A DNA stretch of 64,000 nucleotides from Paraburkholderia ultramafica (GCF_902859915.1 NZ_CADIKK010000001.1:310001-374000), one strand, 5' to 3'; positions 1 to 9,501 are shown, counted from the first letter of the stretch. Translations and numbers: made by a program. The notes: generated from the letters alone by a model not told the origin.

Positions 1-417
1 CACGGGTGTATCGCCGTCCGACTCGATACGGTAGGTCTTATTTGTGTTGCGGACGGTGGCGCCCAGGAACGGCTTGCTGAGGAAATCTTTCCCAAGCTCT
101 TTAGCCACAACCTCCATCCGTTGCAGTTTGAGGAAATTTGCGCCAAGGTGTTTATGAAGGCGCGAACCCAGCAACTGGTTCCGAAGTACGTCACCGCCAT
201 CAGCCCCGGCCGCACCAGCGTTACTCAAATACCGTTTGGCGGAATGTCGGGCGGGATCTTTGGCGAGTGGGACCACGAACTTTACGGGCAAATGCTGGCC
301 GACTTTACCAGGCAACCACTCGACATCGTCTCGCCAGGCGGGGGGCAAGTCGTAACGTGGATCGGCGACTACGACGAACCCGACGTAATTGACGTCCGTG
401 CGCACCCGTGGCCGTAA
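1..417 (+). CDS. Hypothetical protein, 5' end outside window
   Basis: The frame is open from base 1 to a TAA at 415-417, giving the last 138 residues of a protein cut by the window edge. The product is not recognised; its C terminus is acidic and ends in Trp-Pro. Codon position 3 is GC-richer than position 2, as expected for coding DNA here, but the contrast is weak. The antisense strand is also open over the same stretch in the same codon register, so only one of the two is likely to be real. I slightly prefer this one for its amino-acid composition. Confidence 0.4.
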   Translation, partial: HGCIAVRLDTVGLICVADGGAQERLAEEIFPKLFSHNLHPLQFEEICAKVFMKARTQQLVPKYVTAISPGRTSVTQIPFGGMSGGIFGEWDHELYGQMLADFTRQPLDIVSPGGGQVVTWIGDYDEPDVIDVRAHPWP

Positions 418-474
418 GTCGTCGACGTGTTGCGGCAGACCGGGTATGGCGAGGCGCAGTTCCCCCCTTCGCAA
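1..474 (-). CDS. Alternative hypothetical protein antisense to 1-417, 3' end outside window
   Basis: The minus strand is open from a TTG at 474 through base 1 (158 codons, running off the edge). A strong Shine-Dalgarno sequence, GGAGG at 485-481, sits 6 bases before the TTG, which is the best argument for it. The protein is basic and matches no family I know. It competes with the plus-strand frame at 1-417. Confidence 0.3.
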   Translation of the reverse strand, partial: MRRGELRLAIPGLPQHVDDLRPRVRTDVNYVGFVVVADPRYDLPPAWRDDVEWLPGKVGQHLPVKFVVPLAKDPARHSAKRYLSNAGAAGADGGDVLRNQLLGSRLHKHLGANFLKLQRMEVVAKELGKDFLSKPFLGATVRNTNKTYRIESDGDTPV

Positions 475-534
475 CTTCGCCCTCCAAAATATCTGCTACC
501 CTCCCCCCTTCACCACCCCTTTGCATTCAACTCG

Positions 535-921
535 ATGGAAACCCCTTTCAATGATCGTGGCGTATCGGTCACGCGCAACGCACTGTCGTCCGCCGGCCAG
601 GTCTTCCCATTGCGCGACATCGTCAGCGTGCAGGTCGTCACCGTACAGAAAAATAAAGCCCTACCCCTGACGATTTCGCTGCTCGGTCTCATCGGCCTGA
701 TTCTCGGCGCAATCTTCGGCTCGCCGGCGGGCATCGTGTGTGGCGTCATGCTGGTCGTGGTCGGCTGGCTCACGTGGGCGACCCAGGACATTACGCATCG
801 TCTGATGGTGCAGACGACCAATGGTGAACGTGAGGCGCTCATGAGCATCGATCGCGAATTCGTCGAGCGTGTGAGCGCGGCCGTGCATGAAGCGAAAGCA
901 GCGGCGGTCCAAAAGGCCTGA
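535..921 (+). CDS. DUF6232-like small membrane protein
   Basis: A 128-residue protein. It begins with a short soluble segment (Phe-Asn-Asp-Arg-Gly, then a beta-rich stretch), followed by two closely spaced hydrophobic helices at about residues 46-90, and a soluble C-terminal part that ends in a helix rich in Ala, Lys and Glu. This resembles the DUF6232 family of inner-membrane proteins of unknown function. The frame is open upstream to 427, but that leader looks non-coding, so the ATG at 535 is preferred. No good Shine-Dalgarno sequence precedes it. Function unknown. Confidence 0.7.
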   Translation: METPFNDRGVSVTRNALSSAGQVFPLRDIVSVQVVTVQKNKALPLTISLLGLIGLILGAIFGSPAGIVCGVMLVVVGWLTWATQDITHRLMVQTTNGEREALMSIDREFVERVSAAVHEAKAAAVQKA

Positions 922-1148
922 AGTTACTGGTCGTCAAATTGCACATCGGCGCGCGACATACGCATATCATCGCGCGCCGACACAGCCACCCGCGAACACG
1001 CATCCGCGACACAGCCGCCCACAGCGCCTGCCCCGCGTTAACACAAATTTGATCCGCGACACAGCAGCTTTTGCACGCCCTTGAGGCTCGCCTCGCTAGA
1101 GTAGACAGGTATCAACAACGCGCGCCGCCTCGCCGGATCGGCGCAACC

Positions 1149-1484
1149 ATGATGCTCACGTCCGTCGCAACGTCCGCAACCTCCGTCCCACGCGCATCGC
1201 GCCTAGCCCGTCCCAAGCATCTCGCCGTGCCGCTCGTCATCATCGACGTTACCGTGCCCGGCACCTCGTCGGCCGACGGACGGCGCGCGTTGCACGCCGC
1301 GTTCGGGGACGATCTGCGTCTGTACATCGTTACCATCGACCGCCAGCACGAGCGCGTGACCTTCCGCGTCGAAGTGACTTCGCGCACCCTCGACGACGTG
1401 ATCAGCCTGCTGACCACCACCCTCGATCGCGCCACGCTGGGCCACGCGCAGGCGACCGTGATCCGGCGTCCACGCGACTACTGA
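1149..1484 (+). CDS. Small hypothetical protein
   Basis: A 111-residue product with no recognised domain. The N-terminal 30 residues are basic and Ser/Thr/Ala-rich. The rest alternates beta strands and helices (a Val/Ile strand near residue 35, a second near 65-80, then a helix), suggesting a small alpha/beta fold. The frame is open back to 1071, but the paired ATGs at 1149/1152 are the more likely start. GC bias at codon position 3 is strong, supporting a real gene. It stands alone between the DUF6232-like gene and a lipoprotein gene. Confidence 0.5.
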   Translation: MMLTSVATSATSVPRASRLARPKHLAVPLVIIDVTVPGTSSADGRRALHAAFGDDLRLYIVTIDRQHERVTFRVEVTSRTLDDVISLLTTTLDRATLGHAQATVIRRPRDY

Positions 1485-1752
1485 CGCAACTACTGACGCC
1501 GATCAGCGTTTGCACAGGCAGGCCGCCCACCACGCACCAACTCCTTTACACATCTTTGCAATTGCACTCGAGTGACCGTGTAGAGTCGCCGCTTCTGTTA
1601 TCGCGTGTTCCCTCGCACAGGCCTGCGCGAGCATCCGGCTTCCCCGCTCACACACCGCAGCGTTCCAGTGAGATTGCCGCCAACGCTGTCCGTCAGCAGC
1701 TCACGATGCAGCGCCTCGTCAAGGGACCGCGCCTTTTTGCGAAGCGTAATCT

Positions 1753-2877
1753 ATGTCCCTGTCGTCTCCCAATGCCGCGCGCCGGCACGTTCGTCCGCAG
1801 TGGCGTGGCCGTTTGCATGCTCATTGGCGTCATCTGCGTGACCTCGCCGCCGTGGCGCTGCTGGCAGGCGGCGTGCTCGTCGCGCTGAACGGCTGCTCCG
1901 CCACCTTCCCGATTCCCACGCCGCCCGCCGCCAGTGCCGCGTTGATCAACGGCGGCAACGACGGCCTGCTGATTCCACTGCATGTTGAGCGCGCCGACGA
2001 GGATCACGCGCGTCTCGGCCTGCCGGTCCAGCTCGACGGCAAGCCGCTGTACGTCGCGTTGGACACGGGCACGCAAGGCGTGCGGATCCTGAAGTCGACG
2101 CTGCCGGGTTCGAACTACACGCGCGCCGGCGACGTGACGTCGTTGTCGTTCGCGAACGGCGCGCAAGTGGTGGGCGCAGCCGTCACGTTGCCGTTCAGCG
2201 TGGCCGGCACGAAGCCGGTGCCGATCGCCGCGCAAGCGGTCGACGTCGTGCGCTGCCTGCCGAGTGCGAAGCGTTGCGTCGCAATCGACGGCTACACCGG
2301 CGAATTCGGCTGGGCGTTCTCCGGGATTGCCGGCGTCGGCGCGGACCTGCGGAGCGATGGCTGCTGCACGCAGCCGCTGCGCGCGTTGCCGGGCAACATC
2401 GGTCAACGGTATCTGGTGCACTCGAACTTCGCCAAGCCCTACCTCGTGCTGAGTCCGTCGAGCGCGCTCACGAAGGACTACACGATGCTGCCGATGGCCG
2501 CATCGAAAGACGGCGCGACACAATGGCCGAAAGGCTGCGTGCGCGTCGCCGACAAGATGACCTTCTGCGCGCCGCTGGTGTTCGCCACCGGCAGCTCAGG
2601 AATGATCCGCATCGAAACGGACAAGGCGCCGAACTGGACCGGCGACGACGAGGTCGGCAAGGTGCTCAACCAAGGCAACTATGAGGCGGCGATCGGCGTG
2701 GGATCATGGGCGCACCGCTACGAGAGCGCGCAGGTCACGATCGTCAAGGCGCAGCCGGACACGAACCGCATCGTGGTCGGTTTGATGGCGATGCAGAACA
2801 TCGACGTGCTGTTCGATTTCCCGCGCGGCCAGTTGGGTCTGTATGCGGCGAAGGCGAGCGAAAGCTTCGCGCCGTGA
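1753..2877 (+). CDS. Exported lipoprotein with retropepsin-like aspartic protease motif
   Basis: A 374-residue protein. A basic N terminus and hydrophobic segment (about residues 30-48) end in a lipobox-like Leu-Asn-Gly-Cys, indicating a lipoprotein. Near residue 103 the sequence Leu-Asp-Thr-Gly-Thr matches the Asp-Thr-Gly active site of retropepsin-like aspartic proteases, set between short strands as in that fold. Several Cys residues in the middle could form disulfides in the periplasm. Near the C terminus an Asp-Val-Leu-Phe-Asp-Phe segment resembles the closing strand of such domains. Substrate unknown. It is monocistronic and converges on glycogen phosphorylase with a shared hairpin between them. 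Confidence 0.65.
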   Translation: MSLSSPNAARRHVRPQWRGRLHAHWRHLRDLAAVALLAGGVLVALNGCSATFPIPTPPAASAALINGGNDGLLIPLHVERADEDHARLGLPVQLDGKPLYVALDTGTQGVRILKSTLPGSNYTRAGDVTSLSFANGAQVVGAAVTLPFSVAGTKPVPIAAQAVDVVRCLPSAKRCVAIDGYTGEFGWAFSGIAGVGADLRSDGCCTQPLRALPGNIGQRYLVHSNFAKPYLVLSPSSALTKDYTMLPMAASKDGATQWPKGCVRVADKMTFCAPLVFATGSSGMIRIETDKAPNWTGDDEVGKVLNQGNYEAAIGVGSWAHRYESAQVTIVKAQPDTNRIVVGLMAMQNIDVLFDFPRGQLGLYAAKASESFAP

Positions 2878-2899
2878 TGTTCCGCTCAAAATAAACAAG

Positions 2900-2930
2900 G
2901 CCGTGCGGTTCAAACAATGAACCGCACGGC
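2900..2930. terminator. Bidirectional hairpin between convergent genes
   Basis: A perfect 13-bp stem (2900-2912 with 2918-2930) and 5-base loop. On the minus strand it is followed by a T-rich tract (CTTGTTTATTTT), so it should end glycogen phosphorylase transcription; on the plus strand the T tract is poor. Confidence 0.75.
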
Positions 2931-2983
2931 TTGGTCACGTGTCGAGCCATCAAGCGAAACAGAAACAGAAAAGCGCGCCGCCG

Positions 2984-5437
2984 TCACCCGAGATCGAGCG
3001 GATTCACCCGCCAGATATTGCGCGCATACTCGCCGATCGTACGGTCCGACGAAAACTGCCCCATCCCCGCAACATTCTCGATCGCGCTTTCGGTCCATGC
3101 GCGCCTGTCGACGAAGCGCGCATCCACCTCCTCCTGCGCTTTCACGAACGCGGCGAAGTCGGCCAGCACCATGTAGTGATCGCCCCAGTCGACCAGCGTG
3201 TGGAAGATGTCCGAGAAGCGCAACGGATCGTCCGGCGAAAAGAAACCGGTGCGAATCTGGTCGAGCGCCCTGCGCAGTTCCGCATTCTCCTCGTAGACAT
3301 GCCGCGGCCGGTAGCCGCTCGCGCGCAGATCGTCCACTTCGTCGGCGGTATGGCCGAAGATGAAGATGTTCTCGCGCCCCACGGCATCGCAGATCTCGAT
3401 GTTCGCGCCGTCCATCGTGCCGATCGTCAGTGCGCCGTTGAGCGCGAGCTTCATGTTGCCGGTGCCCGACGCCTCGGTGCCGGCCATCGAAATCTGCTCC
3501 GACAGATCGGCCGCCGGAATGATCAGCTCGGCCACGCTGACGCCGTAGTTCGGCACGAACACCACCTTCAGGCGGTCGCCGATCAGCGGATCGTGATTGA
3601 CCTTCTCGCCGACATCGCCGATCAGCTTGATGATCGTCTTCGCCATCCGGTACGCGGACGCGGCCTTGCCGGCGAACATCACGACGCGCGGCACCCACTC
3701 GCGTTCAGGGTTCGCGCGAATCTGGTTGTAGCGCACGATCACGTGCAGCACGTTCAGCAGTTGCCGCTTGTATTCGTGGATGCGCTTGACCTGCAGATCG
3801 AACAGCGCGTCCGGATTGAAGTGCAGTTTCGTGTGCTGCGCAAGCCGCTGCACGAGTCGCAATTTGTTCTGCCGCTTCGCCTCGCGGAAGGCGTCCATGA
3901 AGCCGCTGTCGGTGCGCAGGTTGCGCAACTGCTCCAGTTCGAACAGATTGCTGCGCCAGTGCTGGCCGATCTGCTGATCGATCAGCGACGACAGCGACGG
4001 ACTCGCCTGCGCGAGCCAGCGGCGCGGCGTGATGCCGTTGGTCACGTTGGTGAAGCGGTCCGGATAGATACGCGCGAAGTCGGCGAAGATGTCGCGGGTC
4101 ATCAGTTGCGAATGCAGCTTCGACACGCCGTTCACCTTGTGGCTCGCGACGATCGCCAGATACGCCATCCGCACGCGCCGCTGCCCATATTCATCGACCA
4201 GCGAAATGCGGCGGATCATCTCGACGTCATGGCCCGAGTGCTCGCTGACGTGCTTGAGAAACTGCGCGTTGATCTCGAAGATGATCTCGAGATGCCGCGG
4301 CAACAGGCGCGAGAGCATCTCGACGTCCCACGTTTCGAGCGCTTCGGGCATCAGCGTGTGGTTCGTGTACGAGAAGATCTGCGTGACGTGTTTCCATGCC
4401 TTGTCCCACGGGAGGTGATGGACGTCCACCAGCAAACGCATCAACTCGGGAATCGCCAGTACCGGGTGCGTATCGTTCAGATGCACCGTGACCTTTTCGG
4501 AGAAGCGTCCGAACGTGCTGTGCGTGCGCTGATAGCGGCGAATCAGATCCTGCATGGTCGCCGACACGAAAAAGTATTCCTGGCGCAGCCGCAGTTCGCG
4601 GCCGGCCAGCGTCGAGTCGTCCGGATACAGCAGACGCGAGACGTTCTCCGACATGTTCTTCGCGTCGACCGCGTTGCGGTAGTCGCCGCGATTGAACGCG
4701 CCGAGATCGAGTTCATCGGTGGCGCGCGCCGACCACAGCCGCAGCGTGTTGGTCGCGTCGGTCGCATAGCCTGGAATCACGGTGTCGTAGGCGGTGGCGT
4801 TCACATGCTCGGTGTCGATCCATTCGACCTGTTCGCCGCGCTGGACCGTGCGGCCGCCGAAGTGGACCATATACTTGATTTCGGGTCGCGGAAACTCCCA
4901 CGGATTGCCCGCGCGCAACCAGTAGTCCGGTGCTTCGACCTGCTCGCCGTCGACGATCTCCTGACGGAACATGCCGTATTCATAACGGATGCCGTAGCCG
5001 AAGCCCGGAATGCCGAGCGTCGCCATCGAATCGAGAAAGCAGGCGGCGAGCCGCCCGAGGCCGCCGTTGCCGAGCGCGGCGTCGGGCTCGATGTTGATCA
5101 GCGACTCCATATCGACGCCGAGGCTCGCGAGCGCTTCCTTCATCTGATCGTGGATGCCGAGCGCGAGTAACGCGTTCGTAAAGGTCCGGCCGATCAGGAA
5201 TTCCATCGACAGGTAGTAGACGCGCTTCACGTCCTGTTCGTATTGCAGGCGGGTGGTTTTCATCCAGCGCGCGACCAGCCGGTCGCGCACGGCCAGCGCC
5301 GCCGCATGCAGCCAGTCATGCGGATGCGCGGTGACGGCGTCCTTGCCGACGCCGTACATCATGCGGTTGGAAATTGAGCGCCGCAGCGCGTCGACGGTAC
5401 TGTTGAGCTGGTCGAATTCCAGATCGACGGCTGTCAT
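2984..5437 (-). CDS. glgP: Glycogen/starch phosphorylase
   Basis: Releases glucose-1-phosphate from the non-reducing ends of alpha-1,4-glucans using phosphate and pyridoxal phosphate, in the cytoplasm. At 817 residues it has the usual bacterial length. The N-terminal domain carries the conserved block Ala-Leu-Gly-Asn-Gly-Gly-Leu-Gly-Arg-Leu. The PLP site Gly-Thr-Gly-Asn-Met-Lys is present with the Lys at about 663, followed by Asp-Gly-Ala-Asn-Ile-Glu. The ATG at 5437 is chosen because GGAGG lies 5 bases upstream; the open frame extends a further 29 codons. No glycogen synthesis genes adjoin it, so it appears to be a separate unit. Confidence 0.95.
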   Translation of the reverse strand: MTAVDLEFDQLNSTVDALRRSISNRMMYGVGKDAVTAHPHDWLHAAALAVRDRLVARWMKTTRLQYEQDVKRVYYLSMEFLIGRTFTNALLALGIHDQMKEALASLGVDMESLINIEPDAALGNGGLGRLAACFLDSMATLGIPGFGYGIRYEYGMFRQEIVDGEQVEAPDYWLRAGNPWEFPRPEIKYMVHFGGRTVQRGEQVEWIDTEHVNATAYDTVIPGYATDATNTLRLWSARATDELDLGAFNRGDYRNAVDAKNMSENVSRLLYPDDSTLAGRELRLRQEYFFVSATMQDLIRRYQRTHSTFGRFSEKVTVHLNDTHPVLAIPELMRLLVDVHHLPWDKAWKHVTQIFSYTNHTLMPEALETWDVEMLSRLLPRHLEIIFEINAQFLKHVSEHSGHDVEMIRRISLVDEYGQRRVRMAYLAIVASHKVNGVSKLHSQLMTRDIFADFARIYPDRFTNVTNGITPRRWLAQASPSLSSLIDQQIGQHWRSNLFELEQLRNLRTDSGFMDAFREAKRQNKLRLVQRLAQHTKLHFNPDALFDLQVKRIHEYKRQLLNVLHVIVRYNQIRANPEREWVPRVVMFAGKAASAYRMAKTIIKLIGDVGEKVNHDPLIGDRLKVVFVPNYGVSVAELIIPAADLSEQISMAGTEASGTGNMKLALNGALTIGTMDGANIEICDAVGRENIFIFGHTADEVDDLRASGYRPRHVYEENAELRRALDQIRTGFFSPDDPLRFSDIFHTLVDWGDHYMVLADFAAFVKAQEEVDARFVDRRAWTESAIENVAGMGQFSSDRTIGEYARNIWRVNPLDLG

Positions 5438-6124
5438 CGAAGCCTCCGGGGAAAAAGCGACGCGGCATGCGCGAACCGCACAGATGACGGACGGGAGGCG
5501 CGTGCCGGTCAAGCGGGTTAACAAACAGAGTAGGACATTCTACGACTACCGCACATCGGCGCGCATAAGCGGGGGCTCACGCACATGCCATGCCCGGCGG
5601 CGCGGGCTGGCACAGGCTTGTACACGTCAGCGTGGCGGCATTTCGCACGTACGCGGTGCAGGTTGCGTGTGCGCGGCACTGAGCGCGTGCATCGGCCGGC
5701 ACAAAACTGGCGAGCGGTTGCGAACGGCCAGAAGCATCTGGCTCGACGCACAGCATCATTATTTTTTTGCCGCGTGACGTGCCGATGAATCGGTCGATCG
5801 CTTCGGTACGTGGTCAAATCGGGCGCCTTGTCTACTGAACAGTGTGCCGAATAGCGTGTGACAGACTGCCGCGCCGCCCAGTTCAAAGTGGTCAGTTGGG
5901 CTTGACCGTTAGTTGCATTATGCCGAACCAAACGGAAGTCCCGCCTTGCCCGCGTCCCAGCAGAATTTCCACGTCTCTGCAACAATCGCTACATTTCACC
6001 GCGCGCACCGCCTCGACCGCTGGACCGGGCGACGCGCGCCTCACTCCACACAACCCTGCCGCTCGCGCGCCGAGTTTTTTCGACCGCTCGCCGCATCGGC
6101 ACGCATAACCCGACGAGCCACGCC
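5438..6124. other. Long intergenic region between divergent glgP and MFS genes
   Basis: About 690 bases with no convincing gene. It must hold the two divergent promoters. A Cys-rich 60-residue minus-strand frame at 5577-5759 exists but lacks a ribosome-binding site. No clear operator or RNA element was seen. Confidence 0.5.
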
Positions 6125-7546
6125 TTGTCCGACAAACTCAGCGCCACCGTCGCGCAGACCTTCCCGGCGGACGGCCCGATGTCCGCCGCCAACCGCCGCG
6201 CGATGGCCGCGATCATGCTCGCCGTTGCCCTCGCCACGCTCGACACCGCGATCGCCAACACCGCTCTGCCCGCGATCGCCGCGGATCTGCACGCGGCGCC
6301 CGCCGCATCGGTGTGGATCATCAACGCGTATCAGCTCGCGATGGTCGCGACCCTGCTGCCGCTTGCCGCGCTCGGCGATATCGTCGGGCATCGGCGGATT
6401 TATATCAGCGGCATTGCGCTGTTCACGCTGGCGTCGCTCGCGTGCTCGATGGCGTCGACGCTGCCACTGCTGGCCGCAGCGCGCGTGCTGCAAGGCCTCG
6501 GCGCGAGCGCGATCATGAGCGTGAATACCGCGCTGATCCGCTATCTGTATCCGCCGCATCGGCTCGGACGCGGCCTCGGCACCAACGCGCTGATCGTCGG
6601 CGTGTCGTTCGCGGTCGGGCCGACGGTGGCGTCGCTGATTCTGTCCGTTGCCGCGTGGCCGTGGCTGTTCGCGGTCAACGTGCCGCTCGGCCTGCTCGCA
6701 TTGGGTTTTGCATGGCCGGCATTACCGCACACCGAGCGCGGCAAGCACAATTTCGATCCGGTTGCGGCGCTGCTCAATGTGATCACCTTCGCCGCGTTGA
6801 TCTTCGCGCTCGGCGAGGCGGCGCAGCGGGCCTCGGCGCAACTGGTGCTGAGCGCGGCGGCGATTGCGGTGGTCTTCGGGCTGCTGCTGATTCGCCGTGA
6901 AGCGGGCCACCCGGCGCCGATGCTGCCTGTCGACCTGTTCAAGCGGCCGGTGTTCGCGTTGTCGGCGGTGACGGCCGTGTGCTCGTTCGCCGCGCAGGGT
7001 CTCGCGTTCGTATCGTTGCCGTTTTACTTCGAGGACGTGCTGCATCGCAGTCAGGTCGAAACCGGCTTTCTGATGACGCCCTGGCCCGTGGTGGTCGCAT
7101 TGGCCGCGCCGCTGGCGGGCAGCCTGTCGGACCGTTATCCGCCTGGCCTGCTGGGCGCGATCGGTCTGGCGGTGATGTCGGCGGGGATGGCGTCGCTGGC
7201 GCTGTTGCCGGTGCATCCGCACGTGCTCGACATCGGCATCCGGATGGCGATTTGCGGGGCGGGTTTCGGCTTCTTCCAGTCGCCGAACCTGAAGGCGCTG
7301 ATGGCGAGCGCGCCGCCGGAGCGCAGCGGCGGCGCGAGCGGCATCGTCGCGACCTCGCGGCTGCTGGGGCAGACCACGGGCGCGGCGCTGGTTGCGTTGA
7401 GCTTCGGGATTGCCGGCCGGCATGGTCCGACGCTCGCGCTCAGCACCGGCGCGTTCTTCGCCGGCGCGGCGAGCCTCGCGAGCGGACTGCGGCTGCTGGC
7501 GCCGTCGCATCGCGCGGGTGAGCATGTGAAAGCGTCGGCGAAATGA
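6125..7546 (+). CDS. MFS transporter, DHA2 (14-helix) drug efflux family
   Basis: A 473-residue inner-membrane protein with about 14 hydrophobic helices. The DHA2 signature Leu-Asp-Thr-Ala-Ile-Ala-Asn-Thr-Ala-Leu-Pro lies in helix 1. The MFS loop 2-3 motif (Leu-Gly-Asp-Ile-Val-Gly-His-Arg-Arg) and motif C in helix 5 follow. It is probably a proton-driven exporter of drugs or metabolites. The start is a TTG at 6125; an ATG at 6179 is a possible alternative. There is no adjoining membrane-fusion protein or regulator gene, unlike emrAB-type operons. Confidence 0.85.
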   Translation: MSDKLSATVAQTFPADGPMSAANRRAMAAIMLAVALATLDTAIANTALPAIAADLHAAPAASVWIINAYQLAMVATLLPLAALGDIVGHRRIYISGIALFTLASLACSMASTLPLLAAARVLQGLGASAIMSVNTALIRYLYPPHRLGRGLGTNALIVGVSFAVGPTVASLILSVAAWPWLFAVNVPLGLLALGFAWPALPHTERGKHNFDPVAALLNVITFAALIFALGEAAQRASAQLVLSAAAIAVVFGLLLIRREAGHPAPMLPVDLFKRPVFALSAVTAVCSFAAQGLAFVSLPFYFEDVLHRSQVETGFLMTPWPVVVALAAPLAGSLSDRYPPGLLGAIGLAVMSAGMASLALLPVHPHVLDIGIRMAICGAGFGFFQSPNLKALMASAPPERSGGASGIVATSRLLGQTTGAALVALSFGIAGRHGPTLALSTGAFFAGAASLASGLRLLAPSHRAGEHVKASAK

Positions 7547-7554
7547 AATAAAAA

Positions 7555-7582
7555 CGGGCGCGCTGTCATGACAGCGCGCCCG
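7555..7582. terminator. Perfect palindromic terminator between MFS and ltaE genes
   Basis: A perfect 28-base palindrome (14+14) lies between two convergent genes. Reading leftward it is followed by TTTTTATTT, giving a good intrinsic terminator for ltaE; the plus-strand side lacks a T run. Confidence 0.75.
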
Positions 7583-7602
7583 CTTCGTCAATCGACCACC
7601 GC

Positions 7603-8610
7603 TCAATGCGCCGCGAAATACCCCTTCACGGCGACGACAAACGTGTCGATATCGTCACGCGACACGTCTTTATGCGTGACGAAGCGCGACGCGTACAGCA
7701 TCTGCGTGAGAATGCCGCGCTCCCTGAGCCATGCTTCGAGCGGCGCGCAATGCTGCTGCGGAAACTGCGCGAACACCATGTTGGTGGCGATCGACTGCAC
7801 TGTCACCTGTTCGATGGCTTCCAGACCCGCCGCCAGATGCGCTGCGTTCGCGTGGTCATCGGCAAGGCGCTCGACGTTGTGATCCAGCGCGTACAGGCAA
7901 GCCGCCGCCAGCACGCCGGCCTGGCGCATGCCGCCGCCCAGCACCTTGCGCCAGCGGTGCGCCACGTCGATCAGCGCCTGGCTGCCGACCAGCACCGAGC
8001 CGACCGGCGCGCCCAGCCCCTTCGAAAAACAGATCGAAATGGAATCGAACGGCTCGCACAAAGCCGCGACCGGCTTGCCCGACGCGACTGCCGCGTTGTA
8101 GACGCGCGCGCCGTCGAGGTGGGTCGACAGGCCGCGCTGCCGCGCGAGTTGCACCGCCTCGGCGACATAACCCGCCGGCAGCACCTTGCCGCCGATGGTG
8201 TTTTCCAGCGCCAGCAGCCGTGTGCGGGCGAAGTGGTTATCGATCGGCTTGATCGCGGCGGCGATCTTGTCGAGCGGGATCGAGCCGTCGGCGGCATTCT
8301 CGAGCGGCTGTGGCTGGATGCTGCCGAGCACCGCTGCGCCGCCGCCTTCGTATTTGTACGTGTGCGCGAGCTGGCCGACGATGTATTCGTCGCCGCGCGC
8401 GCAGTGCGCCATCAGTGCCGCCAGATTGCTTTGCGTGCCGCTCGGGAAGAACAGGCCGGCTTCCTTGCCGGCGCGTTCGGCGAGCGTGGCTTGCAGACGC
8501 AGCACGGTGGGGTCGTCGCCCCAGACGTCGTCGCCCACTTCGGCGGCCGACATCGCCGCGAGCATCGGCGGGGTCGGACGGGTTACGGTATCGCTGCGCA
8601 AATCGATCAT
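7603..8610 (-). CDS. ltaE: Low-specificity L-threonine aldolase
   Basis: A PLP-dependent fold-type I enzyme that splits L-threonine or L-allo-threonine into glycine and acetaldehyde. The 335-residue protein starts with the family hallmark [10 protein letters not shown]. It carries the substrate-binding stretch Gly-Asp-Asp-Val-Trp-Gly-Asp-Asp and the PLP lysine in Phe-Ser-Lys-Gly-Leu-Gly-Ala-Pro near residue 196. The open frame extends to 8739, but the family N terminus fixes the start at 8610. It is monocistronic. Confidence 0.95.
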   Translation of the reverse strand: MIDLRSDTVTRPTPPMLAAMSAAEVGDDVWGDDPTVLRLQATLAERAGKEAGLFFPSGTQSNLAALMAHCARGDEYIVGQLAHTYKYEGGGAAVLGSIQPQPLENAADGSIPLDKIAAAIKPIDNHFARTRLLALENTIGGKVLPAGYVAEAVQLARQRGLSTHLDGARVYNAAVASGKPVAALCEPFDSISICFSKGLGAPVGSVLVGSQALIDVAHRWRKVLGGGMRQAGVLAAACLYALDHNVERLADDHANAAHLAAGLEAIEQVTVQSIATNMVFAQFPQQHCAPLEAWLRERGILTQMLYASRFVTHKDVSRDDIDTFVVAVKGYFAAH

Positions 8611-8904
8611 GGTGTGTCCCTGTGCGTCTGTGAATGACAGCCTATGACAGCCGGTCGGCGCGCCCTCCGTGCATCGACGGACGGATGCCGCGCCGGTAGT
8701 GTAGCCACGCATTTTGCTTTTTGCTTTTTGTTTTGTCATTGCTGCGGCGCAGCATCGCGAGCGGGTTGGCTACTGCTTCAGTGCTGGTGTCGGCGGCTGC
8801 CGGTGCGAATGATATCGGCGTGGAGCGGCGCGCTTCCGTTCGGGAAGGCCGATCAACAAACAACCTCGTGTCGCGGTCGCACTGCCCCGCGCCGCCGGCT
8901 GAAG

Positions 8905-9196
8905 TCAGACGGGAAACGCACCGGTTGACAGGTAACGGTCGCCGCGATCGCATATGACGAATACGATCGTGGCATTCTCCACGATCAACACGTCACCAGG
9001 CTTGATCTGAGCTCGACGCTCTGCACCCCTGATCATTGACAGCGCGGCCCGATCCTTGACGGACCGCGCGGGGGTTGGAGCCCTCAAGCTTGCCAACGAT
9101 GACATTGTTGCGCGCGAATTGTCTCATCTGGCAGGCGAACCAGTTCAACCAATGGCGTGTTGCCAATCGTGGAGTCAATCGTGTTCTGGCCGTCAT
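8905..9196 (-). pseudogene. cysM: cysM (cysteine synthase B) relic with large internal deletion
   Basis: Pieces of one frame read Arg-Asn-Asn-Val-Ile-Val-Gly-Lys-Leu-Glu-Gly, matching the N-terminal region of Burkholderia-type CysM. After a frameshift near 9080 the text continues Ser-Val-Lys-Asp-Arg-Ala-Ala-Leu-Ser-Met-Ile and Ile-Lys-Pro-Gly-Asp, the PLP-lysine region. It then jumps straight to the extreme C terminus, Val-Glu-Asn-Ala-Thr-Ile-Val-Phe-Val-Ile-Cys-Asp-Arg-Gly-Asp-Arg-Tyr-Leu-Ser-Thr, followed by a stop at 8905. Roughly 200 central codons are missing. It cannot make an enzyme; a functional cysM probably exists elsewhere. Confidence 0.8.
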
Positions 9197-9252
9197 GACG
9201 TGGCGGCATTTTGCTTTTTTGGTTGTCGCTGTGTTTCACAGGCTCTGTTTTT

Positions 9253-9501
9253 TCAGGATTTGTTCATCCTGCTCCTCTGACCTCCCGCGGCATCGGGGAA
9301 ATGCTCGCGCCGGCCGGCATGCACGCGATATCGGCAGGACGGCGCCCTGACCACGACCGTCGCAGCAGGCTCGGAGCGACGGACAACGGATGGTCGATCC
9401 GCAACGTCATCTCCTGGAATAAGGAACGACAGCCCCAGTCCAACCAGAGAGAGAACGATCATTGCGACGAAGAAAAGCAACAGGTACAAATTGGCGTCCA
9501 T
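9253..9501 (-). CDS. Small single-helix membrane protein
   Basis: 82 residues. The first 33 are a strongly hydrophobic segment (Leu-Tyr-Leu-Leu-Leu-Phe-Phe-Val-Ala-Met-Ile-Val) ending in Pro-Gly-Asp-Asp. The remainder is basic, Arg/Ser/Val-rich and apparently disordered. A good ribosome-binding site (GGAG, 6 bases before the ATG at 9501) supports translation. The operator-like palindrome at 9648-9666 lies 147 bases upstream, between this gene and the divergent CFA synthase gene. Function unknown; the C-terminal half may be altered relative to homologues. Confidence 0.5.
   Translation of the reverse strand: MDANLYLLLFFVAMIVLSLVGLGLSFLIPGDDVADRPSVVRRSEPAATVVVRAPSCRYRVHAGRREHFPDAAGGQRSRMNKS

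Noticed and set aside
2939..5170. Very long open frame antisense to glgP (743 codons)
   Set aside because: It is the mirror of a conserved gene in high-GC DNA; composition is Arg/Ala/Val/His-biased and no family fits.
5577..5759. Cys-containing 60-codon minus-strand frame in the glgP-MFS gap
   Set aside because: No ribosome-binding site and no domain. A faint likeness to phage coat-type small proteins could not be supported.
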